Below, one piece after another: positions 46,236 to 57,949 of a DNA stretch of 64,000 nt. The translations under genes and the position numbers were made by a program. The stretch spans positions 49,441,153 to 49,505,152 of the forward strand of contig NC_080081.1 of assembly GCF_949987535.1 (NCBI RefSeq). Direction: 5' to 3'. Numbering within the stretch: position 1 is the first letter of the stretch; each line of letters begins with the position of its first letter. This DNA comes from Balaenoptera acutorostrata (taxonomy: Eukaryota; Chordata; Mammalia; Artiodactyla; Balaenopteridae). Under the pieces are notes generated by a model, which saw only the letters and a program-made list of their open reading frames with translations, made no database searches and was not told where the DNA came from.

Positions 46236-48304
46236 TAATATATCAATATTATCTTTTTATGATAGCTAAAACACTCTATTTAAAACAATTGTAATATGTA
46301 ATTTTGTGTATATATATATGTAGGTGTATCATATTATTTATTTATATAGAAATATATAATATATTAATAAATGAATACATTTAAAATTCACTTGCAACTT
46401 TAAACATTAAAGCTATTTGCTACTTACAAAATCTTAATTTTATTTACTTCAGATAGACCTCTAGAATAGTTGTTAAAAAATTAAATTTAGTTAAGCTCAA
46501 TATGTTAAATTAATTTTAAATAAAATTCAGTGTAGATAGTATTTATAATAGTTATTCAGGCTTTGCCATTGAATCATTTGCATCTTCAGTATCCCTTTGG
46601 GTATGTCTTACCCTGTTTTGGAAATTCTGCCCTAAGGAAGAAGTATGTGCATTCTTTTTATCATCTGTCCCATAGAATTTAGTCTTCAATTCATTCACTT
46701 AATTGACTTACTAATACAAAATTAGAAAGCTGTATGACTCAGAACACTGAAATCCACTCACAATGGAACCCCTATGTTACCTAGATGTAGGAAAAACAAA
46801 AACAAAAACACTAAATCCTTCATCATACATTTTGAGTGGTTATCAGATGGACAGCAATTTTGTGAACTTAGAGTGGTTCCTTCAGTATTGCATTCTCTAA
46901 TTGTGACCTCTGCACTCTGCAAATGCTTCCTGCACTATCTATGAATATATCACAAAGCCCCTCCCCCTCCCTTTTTTTTTTGTCTTCAACCTTACACAAG
47001 TCAGCATCCTTTTTCTGTGTGTATTTACTTTCATAGAAAGTTAAAGTGAATGAACCCTTTCAGCCACACTACTTCCCATGAGCCAAACAGCTTTCTTACA
47101 GTTTCCATCCAATGGGTAATGTTGATAAAGTATATATCAGGTAATAAAGGGGACTTTCTCTAGACATCTCTGTGGCTAATATTTCTTTTAAAAAATCATT
47201 CACATCTTGCACTTCTAAGTAGTGAGGAAAAGGTTCTCTGCAAGACAGGTGAGCAAGTTAATGAGGATGAAGGCAGTAGCTGAAGAGGAAGATGGACAAT
47301 CTGACACCTGCTGGTTTTGTCTTGCTGTAATCTCAAGTTTGCACCCGCCCATTGGGAAATTAGAAGGGAACAGCAATAAAGCATTACTTGCTGATAAAGC
47401 AGACTGCTCTGTGAAGGCATTCCAACCTATTGACAAATACATGGCAAACTGTTAATTTATCACAGTAAATCGTAGTTCATTTTTTATTCGAGGGTCAGTC
47501 TGACTACTTGTCTAGATGTGAAGATGCATAACCAGATCAAAGTTAGGAAACAGTATAAAGGCAAGCAGATAGAGTTAACAGTTGAGAGTTACATAGTTTA
47601 TATGAATGTATATATATGATTTACATATTATTTATAGAAAATATTTTATTTTATTCATTATATTATTTTTATTTTTCATAATTAAAATCTAGTCTAAATC
47701 TTATACAACTTCACTTGCAGGAAGAAAGGAAAACAATGAGAATTTAAGAGGGACACTGATTTTTGAACATATAAAGGATTTTCTTTGCCTATTCCTATTT
47801 TCCTTAGGTTGAAGCCAACTTTTAAGCTCATTCCTATCTCAAGAAAAGTGTTTAAAATAAGTTTATGCTGCCACTCTTCCTCTTGTGTTCCCACAGTGTC
47901 ATAATTCTAAGGTCTTTAGTTGATGTTGAATATAAGGAAAGACAGTTTAGAAGCAGTTTGCTATCAATTGCAATTAAAACATAATACCTCTTTATCTTAC
48001 TCTCATATATTCTTATGAATATAATATCTGGATCCAAGAGAATTCAGCTATTGCATTTTCTGAGAAGTAGTACATCTTCTGATGTTTTCAGAGCCTTTTC
48101 CTCTTTCTTCCCAGCTTCACTTTGGATTCTATGAGGCCAAAAATAGTATCTAATTTCTCTTAATAATAGTAGTCCTAGTTGCTTCTCAAGTTTCAAATAG
48201 CTGGTTTAATAGAGGTATCCTTTCTAACTTGCAGTTATAGAAAAATATCTGCTTTCTATGTGCTTAATTTTACCAATTAATAACAACTTCAGTTCTGTCA
48301 ACTA
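46236..48304. other. Unique A+T-rich region; possible conserved island at 47,200-47,470
   Basis: A+T-rich tracts at about 46,300-46,390 and 47,590-47,680. The stretch 47,200-47,470 has mixed composition and open frames on both strands over the same bases (77 codons plus; 74 and 75 minus). None is recognised. Overlapping open frames on both strands suggest composition, not coding. Confidence 0.4.
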
Positions 48305-49700
48305 TTTTACATACTTACCTATTTTCCAGGAACCACATGATATCCTGGGAATAGTAAGATGAATAAGAAATCTCCTACTGATGAAGAGCTTAAAATCCAG
48401 TAAGGAAGTTGGACTTGAAAATATGGATACAAAAATCTATTTATAATCTAAACAATATCAGAGAAGTTTGTAGAGAAAAGGTGATTTTTGATCTAAGGTT
48501 TGAAGATGAGTAACTGTTCACTGGGCAATTTGGAGATATTTAGAGTGTTTGTGTGTTGAGGCTGGGTATGAGGCGAGAGTCAGGCACAGGTGCCTGAAAC
48601 AGTCTGTCCCAGTGGGAAATCTGTAAGGGATCTGGCATGGACAAAGAAAGGAATGTGAAGAAAGAGGAATCTGAGGTTGTAAGGTAGGGTCTAGATCAAG
48701 GAGAGCCTCATGTGTCATACAAAGGAGTTTTTATTTTATCCTGTGGTAAACAGGGAACCATTAAAGGGTTTTAATCAGGAGCAAATGTGATTAGATTTGA
48801 ATTTTAGAAAAATCAATCTAGCAGTAAAAGCCAGATGGATTGTGCAAGACTGGAGGCAAAAACTATTTAGGAGCTTATAATTATAAATCAGGCTGTGGCT
48901 AAGGTCTGCACCACGGTAATAGCAGTAGCAATTAGAGAGGAGAGACCAGATACAAGACAGGTTAAGGAGGTACAGTTGAGAGAAACTGACAACTGATCTG
49001 TCTCTGATGCAGTGGCAGGAATGGTAGACACTACTGAGGAGTTAATCATTTGTCCAGTTTATGGGCTTGAAGACAGGGTTGGACTCATGTTGGAAATTTG
49101 GAAACCAAACATCTAGTATAAAGGTAGGAGTTGAAGAAATAAAAGTGGTTAAGATTACTCAGAGATCTTTTTGACTAGAAAGAGAAGTCCAAAGATAAAA
49201 ATACTGGAGAGAAAAACAAATACATAAAGAAAAAGCAGATAAATTGGAGCCAGCAAAGAAGACAGAAAACATAGTTAGTAAAAATTGAAGGGATCTTGGA
49301 AAAAATAGTGTTATTAAAGCTAGTGGAGGAAAGGGTTTAAGAAAGTAGCTCAAGTATGAAATGCCTTGTAGTGGTGAAGTAAGAGGAGGGCCAAAGGGGT
49401 CTTTTAGATTTGGTATTGTGGGTGACTGTCACACTTTTAAAAAGTAGAGTCAATGAAATAAGGGTATGGCCATGGGATGGCAATGGATAGACATAATGGA
49501 CAGGAATGGTAATGTGTTTTAGTGGAGTGTTTTAGGGGGAATTGAATAATATAATTAAGGAAGTATATAAAAATAGAGGCCATGTGTGGTGATTGTGTGA
49601 AATAACAGCAACTTAAAAATGTTTACAGGATGAGAAAAAGAGTGAGTTGAGAGGGAGAGATTAAGAAAATACTAATCGTTAGAGATTATAAATAGAATAC
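48305..49700 (-). repeat. Long L2 LINE fragment, antisense
   Basis: An extended complement of L2: CAGGAACCACATGATATCCT, GATCAAGGAGAGCCTCATGT, GGGAACCATTAAAGGGTTTT and AGAAAAATCAATCTAGCAGT in order, followed by about 0.8 kb with weaker similarity. The right edge is uncertain. Frames inside are chance. Confidence 0.55.
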
Positions 49701-50659
49701 TTAACAATAAAGCAGTAAATTATGTTGATATTTTGCTAGTCTTTATTTCCCTTTCTTATGAAAAACATCTAGATGAGATGTAAAAGTTTGAGGTTGAGGA
49801 TCTTTTTGTTTTTCTTAAATGAAATAATATAAAGAAAATATTCTGGTAAAAGCACATCAATTGCTTTACAAAATATCTGTACTGTATTTGCACAAATTAT
49901 AGTACAAAAGTCGTGAATGGAACTTCTTTTTGGTAGATTCCTAAAACCCATTTATTTGCATGTAGGATGTCATTGATCTACCAATTTTATGTATACATAT
50001 ACTTCACATTGGATGTGTCATGTCATTTTATGTTTTGGTCATCTATTGCTTGAAGGGATAGTGTGAAGCTAATTAGAGGTTTGAAAAAGCATAAATATTG
50101 AATGTCCTGCTATTATAAGATCGTAGAACTGCTGGTCTCCTTATTAGACTATGTGAACATTGAATTCCTATTCTCTAAAAGTAATTCAATCCATGCTCTT
50201 TAATTGTATACCCTCAGCGGACAATAATACTCATTTGCAAAATTTTCTGATTAGAGTCTGTGAAAGGAGGGCAAACTGTGCAGTGGAATTTGGAAAGATA
50301 ATTGACCCATGTGGGGATTAAACTTGTGGCCTTGGTTACATTAACATTTGCCCCAAACAATCATGCTAAGCAGCCCAAGGCACAAAAGCTAATATAGTAT
50401 TGGTGGTTAATATACAATTTCAAATGAAAACATGCAGACATCACCAGCCTGAAATAAGGTTTTCAAATTAAAAATAATAAATAAATAAAATCCAGAATTT
50501 AGCTTTTATTCTACAAACAATCATTGAGTTTTAAGAGGTTTGCTCATAAATCTTACCTGGGGTTATTTCTGGTTGCAAATTAGTACATGTACATGGCATG
50601 TGAATACTCATGATGAGGATAATAATGATAGCAGCTCACTAACTTCACTAACATATGAA
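49701..50659. other. Unique sequence without a gene
   Basis: Nothing recognised. Confidence 0.45.
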
Positions 50660-51344
50660 AATGGTACAAATTAGAAATGGTATTAAAATTTAGGCAAGAT
50701 GAGAATTTGAATTTAGTTCCAACATGTAAAGAGCTTGGGAATTGTCACTTCACCCATACAAGAAAAAAGGAAAAAAAAAAATTACTGAACATAGTGAAAA
50801 TCAACAACTTTTCTTGGGCCTACCAGAGAAATGAGGTTGCAGGGCACATCTCCATCTGGAAATTTAAAGAGGAAGGTGAACATAGAGAGTCACAGATGAG
50901 CTCTGCTATGTAGAGCAGAAGCTGTTAGTGCCATAAAGTGGTAGGGATACCAAAATGATAATTTGGCAAATTGATGGAGGCTGAGTTTGAACTTGCATGA
51001 GAATCAGAAACTCCTGGGGGGCTGCAGTTATAGAGGAGCCCCACACTTTTGAGGGGTTTACCTCCAGGAACCTCATCAGGTTCTAAGAGTGAAGATTCTA
51101 GAAAGATGACCTCCTGGTTCTGGCAGGGGAAGGAAAAAGTAGGCATTCTGAAATATACCTAGAATGTTTTCTGTAACAAAGGTGTATTCTCCAGAGGGGG
51201 GGAAAATTAGCAGAGCCTTTTCCCACATGGAAGAAGGATATTCCCCCTAAACATGTCCCTCCCAGCCTTCCTGTATTTCCTTTGTATTTCTTGCAAAAAG
51301 GCAAGAAAAAACACAGTCTTAAGAGGCAAAGCAGGCAAGAGAAC

Positions 51345-52161
51345 TAGACTCAGATATGACACTGATGTTGAAATTATCTGATAAAGTTTTAAAAATAACT
51401 GTGATTAATATTCAAAGGACTCATGAAAAGTATGAATAATATGTGTGAACAGATGAGTAATGTAAGCAGAAGGATAGAAACTCTAAGAAAGATTCAAATG
51501 GGTATGCTATAAATAAAAAACAAGAACCATACTGAAGAATAGTTCTGATGGACTCATCAGTAGGCTTGACATAGCTGACGAAGGAAAAAAATCAGTGAGT
51601 TTGAAGATAGGTCAATAAAAATTCCCAAACTGAAATGCAAAGAGGAATAAAAAAAAAGAAATGAACATTAAGCACTGTGGGGCAATTTCAGAAGTGCAAC
51701 ACATTTGTATTTGGAATATCAGGAGGAGAAGAAAGAAAGAACAGAATAGAAGAAATATTTGAGAACTTTCCAAAATTAATGACAGGCATCAAAACACAGA
51801 TCCAGCAAACTCAGGGAACACAAACCAGGATAAATTCCAAAAAAAGAAACCGCAAACAGACAAAAATCCAACCGCATCTAGGTATATCATATTCAAACTG
51901 CAGAAAACCAACGACAAAAAAGAAATCTTGAAAGAAAGCAGGGAGAAAGCCAGCATTACCTATAAAGTAACAAGGATAAGAATCAATGTGGACTTATCAA
52001 AAAACCATGCAAACAAGAAGAGTGGAGGGAAATATTAATTAAAAGTTTGAAGGGAAAAAATGTTAACCTAGGATTCTATATCAATTAAAATTATACTTCA
52101 AAAGTGAAAGAGAAATACCTTCTCTGACAAACAATAACTAAGAGAATTCATCATTAGCAAA
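51345..52161 (+). pseudogene. L1M ORF1p remnant
   Basis: Traces of the ORF1 RNA-binding coiled-coil protein: TQIWH-type start with a DTDVEII-like stretch, a coiled-coil part (codons for MNNMCEQMSNVSRRIETLRK), then an open piece at 51,677-51,931. That piece, reading WGNF-like, then GEERKNRIEEIFENFPKLM, TGIKTQIQQTQGTQTRIN and the PHLGISYSNCRKP counterpart of PRHIIFKLQK, marks the RNA-recognition domain. The C-terminal part follows to the IREFIIS-like codons at 52,150. Many frameshifts. The MLT1 LTR interrupts right after it. Confidence 0.6.
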
Positions 52162-52166
52162 TCTTG

Positions 52167-52535
52167 TGTCTTAGTTCTTACTGCTATAACAAAATACCAT
52201 AGACTAGATGGTTAAAACAAAAGGAATTTATTTATTGAAGTTCTGGAGATGAGATGTCCAAGATCAAGGTACCAGCAAGGTTGGCATCTAGTGACAGCTC
52301 TCTTCTTGGGTTGTAGATGGCTGTCTTCTAGCTGTGTCCTCACATGGCAGAGATGGAGAGCCCTGTTTTCTCTTCCTCTTCTTAAAAAGGCACTAATCCC
52401 ATTACAAGGGCCCCACCCTCTAGACTTCATCTAAGCCTAATTATCCACCAAAGACTCTGCCTCTGAATACCATCATAGCGGGGGTCAGGATGAACATTTA
52501 AATTTTGGGAGGACACAAACATTCAGTTCATAACA
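52167..52535 (-). mobile_element. MLT1 (MaLR) LTR inserted in the L1M
   Basis: The plus strand shows the complement of an MLT1 LTR: TGTCTTAGTTCTTACTGCTA at the left edge, CCAAGATCAAGGTACCAGCA, GCTGTGTCCTCACATGGCAG, GGCACTAATCCCATTACAAG and AACATTCAGTTCATAACA at the right edge. Five-base flanks TCTTG (52,162-52,166) and TCTTC (52,536-52,540) are a likely target duplication with one change. L1M sequence continues on both sides, so the LTR is younger than the L1M. Confidence 0.85.
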
Positions 52536-52989
52536 TCTTCCTTGCAAAAAATGTTTAAAGTAGTTCTTCAGAGGAGAATCAAAATTATATAGGTCAGAAA
52601 CTTAGATGTACAAAAAGAAAGGAAAAGTATTCAGTAGGAATAAATAAAATAAAAATAAGATACATTATTTTCTTAATCTTAATTGATTAAAAGGTAACTA
52701 TTTAGAGTAATGATAGTGACAGCATATTAGGTGATTATAGCATATGGTTAAGTTAATGACAGCAAGTCAAAAGGGATAGAAGGAAGGAATTATAAATACT
52801 GTTATAGGTAACTTCACTAAATATGAAGTGGTATGGTATTATTTGAAGATAAACTCAGGTTAGTTAAAATGTATATTAGAAGCTCAAAGGCAATGACTAC
52901 TTTTTCTTAAATAAGAAGTAGAATTGATATGCTAAGGGAAGAGATAAAATGCAACCATATGTAATGCTCAATTGAGAACTGAGAAAGCA

Positions 52990-55876
52990 GAAAAAATGAA
53001 AAAAAGTGAAATGGATACAAAACAGTTACAAATATGATAGACATAAAATTAACTATATAAATAACAATTTTAAATGTGAATGGTCTGAATGTACCAGTTA
53101 AAAGACAGAGAGTGTCAGAGTGGATTGCAAAACAAGACTCAATTACACGTTGTCTACAACAATTCCACACTAAATGTAAAGACATGGATAGGTTAAAAAT
53201 AAAGAGATAGTGAAAGATATACCATGCTACGACCAAACAAAAGAAGGGTGGAATTGCTGTATTAATTTTAGACAAAGCAGACTTCAGAAAAAGGGAAACT
53301 ATCTGGGGTAAAGTGAGGCATTACATAATGAAAAGGGATCAATTTTCAAAGACATAACAATCCTAAAAGTGTATGTGCCTCCCAACAGGGCATCAAAATA
53401 AGTGAGATAAAACACAGAAGTGAAAGTAGAAATTGACTCCACACTATTATAGTCTTAGCTTTTGACACTCTTCTGTCAGTAATTGATAAGTCAAGCATGT
53501 AGAAAAATCAGTGAGGATATAAATGATCTCAATAGCACTACCAGTATCCTGGTCTAAGTAACATTTATAGAGTACTCCAACAACATCAGAATATACATTC
53601 TTCTCAAGGTCACATGGAAAATTCACCAAGATAGACCATATTCTAGGTCATAAAACGTACCTTAACAAATTAAAAAAAAAAAAAATCATATGAAGTATGC
53701 TCTCAGATAACAAAGGAATTAAGCAAGACTCAACAGCAGAAAATAGTTGGGAAATCCCTAAGTATTTGAATATCAAAGAACACACTTCTAAAAGCACAGG
53801 TATCAAAGAGAAAACTTCAAAAAAATTTTAAAAATATTTTGAATTGAATAAAACTGAAAATACTACTTACCAAAACTTGTAGGATGAGGAAAAGTGGTGC
53901 TTAGTGGGAAATTTATAGCATTAAGTGCAAATATTAGAAAAGAAGAAAGATCTAAGTTCAGTTAAACTTTTACCTTAGGGAACCAGAGAGAAGAACAAAT
54001 GAAGTCTAAAGCAAGAAACAAATAAATAATAAAAAATAGAGCAGAAATTAAGGATACTGAAAACAGGAAAGCAATAGAGAAAACCAACAAAATCAAAAGC
54101 TGGTTTTCTGAAAAGATTGGTAAAATTGAGGAACTTTTAGCCAGGCTAAGCAAGAAAATATCAAAGAAAAAAAATTACAAATATCAGAAATGAAACAGGA
54201 GGTATCATTACTGACCTCTAAGACATTAAAATTATAATAAAATAATATTATGAATAATTCCATGTCTCCATTTGATAATTTAGATGAAATACATTTTTTA
54301 ATTTTTATTTTTAATATTTTTTTCATTTAAAAAATAAGGTGTATTTGTAATAACTATCTTTAGTAATTCTATATTTATTTTTACTCTGGGGAATGCACAA
54401 GCACAGACAAGGCTAGCTTTAACATTTATTGAAAAGATGTTTTCTTTATACTAATGCAAAAGAATAAGCCTCTTCTTCCCACTCTAAAAGCCTCTTCTTT
54501 ACTATAAAGAATCCTCACTGCATTTGAACTAAGAATCTGGAGCACCTGGCAGAGAGGAGTTTGGGACGACCAGCTGGAATCAGTCAGTAGATTTTCTCTC
54601 CTCTCAATTAGGTAACTGAAATAGGAGCTCTAGTTCTAAATATTAGAAGCAAATTTTAAATCTTAGAAAAATAAAAAGAGGGAATATAACAAACTGTTGC
54701 AAATACATGCCTGAGGTGAGAATCAGCTTGTACTTTCATGTTGTAGCAGCTTCCAGACAAAATCTTCAGTTTTTAATCTTCAGGTTCGTATTTTGCAGGT
54801 CTTTTTCTCAGGTCTTTGATTTGGTCATTCTTCTTCGCAAGACTCTCCACTTTCTTGATACACACAAACTACCAAAACAAACACAAGGAGAAATAGATAA
54901 TCTGAATAGAACTACAGCCATTAAAAGATTGAATCATAGTTAATAATGTTACCAAAAAAATTCAATTCACCAGGTTAAGAGGTTTCACTGATGAATTCTA
55001 CCAATATTTATGAAGAAATTATAATAATTCTCTACAATCCCTCCTAGAAAATAAAGGCAGAGGAGCACTTTCTTATTCATTTTATAGGGCCTTCCTAATT
55101 CCAACACCAGAAAAAAGAAAAACTACAGACCAATATCTCCCATGAATATCAATGCAAAAATCCTCAAAAATGTTAGCAAATCAAATCCAACAATGCATGA
55201 AAGTTTTATATAGTACAATGAAGTGAGATTCATTCCAGATATACAAGCCTGCTTCAACATTTGAAAGTCAACCAATGTAATTCATCATATCAACAGATGA
55301 AAGATGAAAAATTGTACATCAATTAATGGAGAAAAACATTTGAAAAGCTCTAACAGCCATTATAATAAAAAGTCTCAGATAACTAGGAATAGAGGGAATC
55401 TTCCTCAATTTGATAAAGAGCATCTACAAGAAACCTACAGCTAAAATCATCATCCTTGATGAGGAACTGAAAGTTTTCTCCCTAACATTGGGAACAAAGC
55501 CAGGATGTTCTTTCTCAACATTCCTATTCAATCAACATGTTGGAAGTACTAGCTAAGCAATAAGACTCGAAAAAAGAATAAAATGTATATGTATTGGGAA
55601 GGAAGAAATGAACCCTTTTTTTGCAGATGACATGAAAATCTATTTACAAAAATCCCAAGGAATAGCTGAAAACCTCTTGGGACTAGTAAGTGAGTATACT
55701 GAGCTTATAGGACAGAAGTTAAAAACATGTCAATTGTGTTCCTGTATAGAAACAATGAACAGTTAATATTCAAAATTACAATAACACCATAAAACTGAAA
55801 TACTTAGGCATAGGTGTTACATAATATGAACAAGATTTGTGTGAAAAACTTCAAAGCTCTGATAAAAGAAATTTTA
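52990..55876 (+). pseudogene. L1M ORF2p remnant (endonuclease and RT)
   Basis: Broken codons of L1M ORF2p: NNFKCEWSECTS (start of the endonuclease), then KDITILKVYVPPNRASK. The GDFN motif region near 53,440-53,460 is degraded beyond recognition. RT-region pieces follow: IEKTNKIKSWFSEKIGKIEE near 54,075-54,135, KNYRPISPMNINAKI near 55,120-55,160, and FADDMKIY near 55,617-55,640 (the catalytic Asp pair is still readable). Stops and frameshifts are present throughout. A processed pseudogene splits it. Confidence 0.65.
54292..54860 (-). pseudogene. Processed pseudogene fragment of an unidentified gene
   Basis: Read minus, a 28-codon coding tail (54,773-54,859) gives IKKVESLAKKNDQIKDLR then KRPAKYEPED and a TAA stop. 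It is followed by about 430 bases of 3'UTR-like sequence with an AATAAA signal (complement near 54,430-54,440; another AATAAA near 54,368-54,375) and an A-rich end (T-rich on the plus strand at about 54,292-54,337). It splits an L1M ORF2 whose sequence resumes at about 54,861. Charged, coiled-coil-like C-terminus. I could not identify the parent. No clean target duplication; GATGAAATACA against TTGATACACA is a weak candidate. Confidence 0.55.
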
Positions 55877-55879
55877 AAA

Positions 55880-56165
55880 TCTCTTAATTGTCATCTGTAT
55901 ATATATTTTTGTGACATGTTCTTTCAGATCTCTTGCTCATTTTTTTATTTGGACCTTTTGGTTTTCTTATTGCTAAGTTTTAAGAATTTTTGCATATAAG
56001 TGTATTTTGCTTATAACCTATATTTATCAGATATAGGTTTTGCAAATATTTTCTTTGTATGTGACTTGTCTTTTATTTTACTAACAGTATCTTTCTCAGG
56101 GCAGAAGTCGTTAATTTTAATAAAGTCTAATATCAACAGTATTGTACCCAATATCTCATTGCAAA
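55880..56165 (-). mobile_element. L1M ORF2 C-terminal fragment, inverted
   Basis: The minus strand matches L1M ORF2 from a DFIKINDFCPEKDTVSK-like stretch through KIFAKPISDKYRL to an EDIYRWQ-like end at 55,880. It is of the same age class as the plus-strand L1M ending at 55,876 and meets it end to end. Confidence 0.65.
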
Positions 56166-56205
56166 ATCCAAGGTCATCCATATATATAAATATCTATCTA
56201 TCACA
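56166..56205. repeat. Short TATA/ATCT-rich tract at an L1 junction
   Basis: ATATATAAATATCTATCTATC between two minus-strand L1 pieces. Confidence 0.6.
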
Positions 56206-56237
56206 TCTTCTTTATCCATTCCTCTATCCATGGACAT

Positions 56238-57949
56238 TTAGGTTGCTTCAATGTCTTGGCTGTTGTAAATAGTGCTGCTATGAACACTGGGGTGCATATA
56301 TCTTTTTAAATTAGTTTTCTCCAGATATATGCCCAGGAGTGGGATTGCTGGATCATATGGTAACTCTATTTTTAGTTTTTTAAGGACTTCCACACTGTCC
56401 TCCATAATGAATGCACCATTTTGCATTCCCACCAACAGCGTAGGAAGGTGCTCTTTTGTCCACACACTCTCCAGCATTTATTATTTGTAGACTTTTGAAA
56501 ATGGCCATTCTGACCAGTGTGAGGTGAAGCCTCATTATGATTTTGACTTGCATTTTTCTAATAATTAACAATGTGGGGCATTTTTCATTTGGAAAAAATG
56601 TCTATTTAGGTCTTCTGCCCATTTTTTGATTGGGTTGTTTGCTTTTTTGATATTGAGCTGTATGTATATTGTGGAAATTAATCCTTTGTTGGTCTCATAG
56701 TTTCACATATTTGCTCCCATTCTGTAGGTTGTGTTATCATTCTGTTTATGGTTTCCTTTGCTGTGCAAAAGCTTTTAAGTTTAATTAGTTCCCATTTGTT
56801 TCTGTTTGTTTTTGTTTCCATTACTCTAGGAGATGGATCCAAAAAAAAAAAAAAAAAATGCTGTGATTTACGTCAAAGAGTGTCCTGCCAATGTTTTCCT
56901 CTAGGAGTTTTATAGTATCCAGTCTTACATTTAGGTCTTTAATCTTTTTTTTTTTTTTTCATACATGGTGTTAGAGAATGTTCTAATTTCATTCTTTTAC
57001 ATGTAGCTGTCCAGTTTTCCCAGCACCATTTATTGAAGAGACTGTCTTTTCCCCATTGTATATTCTTGCCTCCTTTGTCATAGATTAATTGACCATAAGT
57101 GTGTGGGCATATTTTTGGGTTTTCTATCCTGTTCCATTGATCTAAGTGTCTGTTTTTGTGTCAGTATCATACTGCTTTGATGACTGTAGCTTTGTAGTAT
57201 AGTCTGCAGTCAGGGAGTGTGATATCTCCAACTCCTTTCTTCTTCTTCAAGATTGTTTTGGCTATTCAGGGTCTTTTGTGTTTCCATACAAATTTAAAAA
57301 TTTTTTGTTCTAGTTCTGTGAAAAATGCCATTGGTGATTTGATAGGGATTGTATTGAACCTGTAGATTGCCTTGGGTAGTATGATCATTTTAACAATATT
57401 GATTCTTCCAATCCAAGAACACAATATACCTTTCCATATGTTTGTGTGGTCTTCTATTTCTTCTACAGCATCTTATGATTTTTGCAGTACAGGTCTTTTG
57501 CCTCCTTAGGTAATTTTATTCCTAGGTATTTTATTCTTTTTGATGCAATGGTAAATGAGACTGTTTCCTTAATCTCTCTTTCTGATATTTTATTGTTAGT
57601 GTATAAAAATGCAACAGATTTCTGTATATAAATTTTGTATTCTGTCACTTTACCAAAGTCATTGATGAGCTCTAGTTGTTTTCTCATTGCGCCTTTAGTA
57701 TTTTCTATGTATAGTATCATGCCATCTGCCAACAGTGACAGTTTTACTTCTTCCATTCCAACTTGGATTCCTTTTATTTCTTCTGATTGCTGTGGCTAGG
57801 ACTTCTAAAACTATGTTGAATAAAAGGGGAAAGAATGGACATCCTTGTCTTGTTCCTGATCTTAGAGGAAATGCTTTCAGCTTTTAACTGTTGAATATGA
57901 AGTTAGTTGTGGGTTTGTTATATACAGCCTTTATTATGTTGAGGTATGT
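56238..57949 (-). pseudogene. L1 ORF2p RT and C-terminal remnant with lost catalytic Asp
   Basis: Begins at the fusion (codons for ETYLNIIKAVYNKPTTNFIF), then [19 protein letters not shown]. At 57,463-57,756 comes an open part reading [19 protein letters not shown]. The family motif FADD is LADG here, so the second catalytic Asp is Gly and polymerase activity would be lost. Further along come KILKVKIL-type and [19 protein letters not shown] codons. The C-terminal piece near 56,238-56,571 has RKMQVKIIMRLHLT, then [20 protein letters not shown]. Stops are present, including near 57,790 and 56,570. Confidence 0.75.

Larger units (their letters stand above)
50660..55876 (+). mobile_element. Ancient, nearly full-length L1M with two nested insertions
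   Basis: In order: a 5'UTR-like part (from about 50,660; GGGCACATCTCCATCTGGAA near 50,839), ORF1 remnant (about 51,345-52,161), the ORF1-ORF2 spacer (52,541-52,990), ORF2 endonuclease (52,990-53,640) and reverse transcriptase (53,640-55,876). An MLT1 LTR (52,167-52,535) and a processed pseudogene (about 54,292-54,860) are inserted. The copy stops in ORF2 at 55,876, where an L1M fragment in the opposite orientation begins. The 5' boundary is approximate. Confidence 0.7.
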
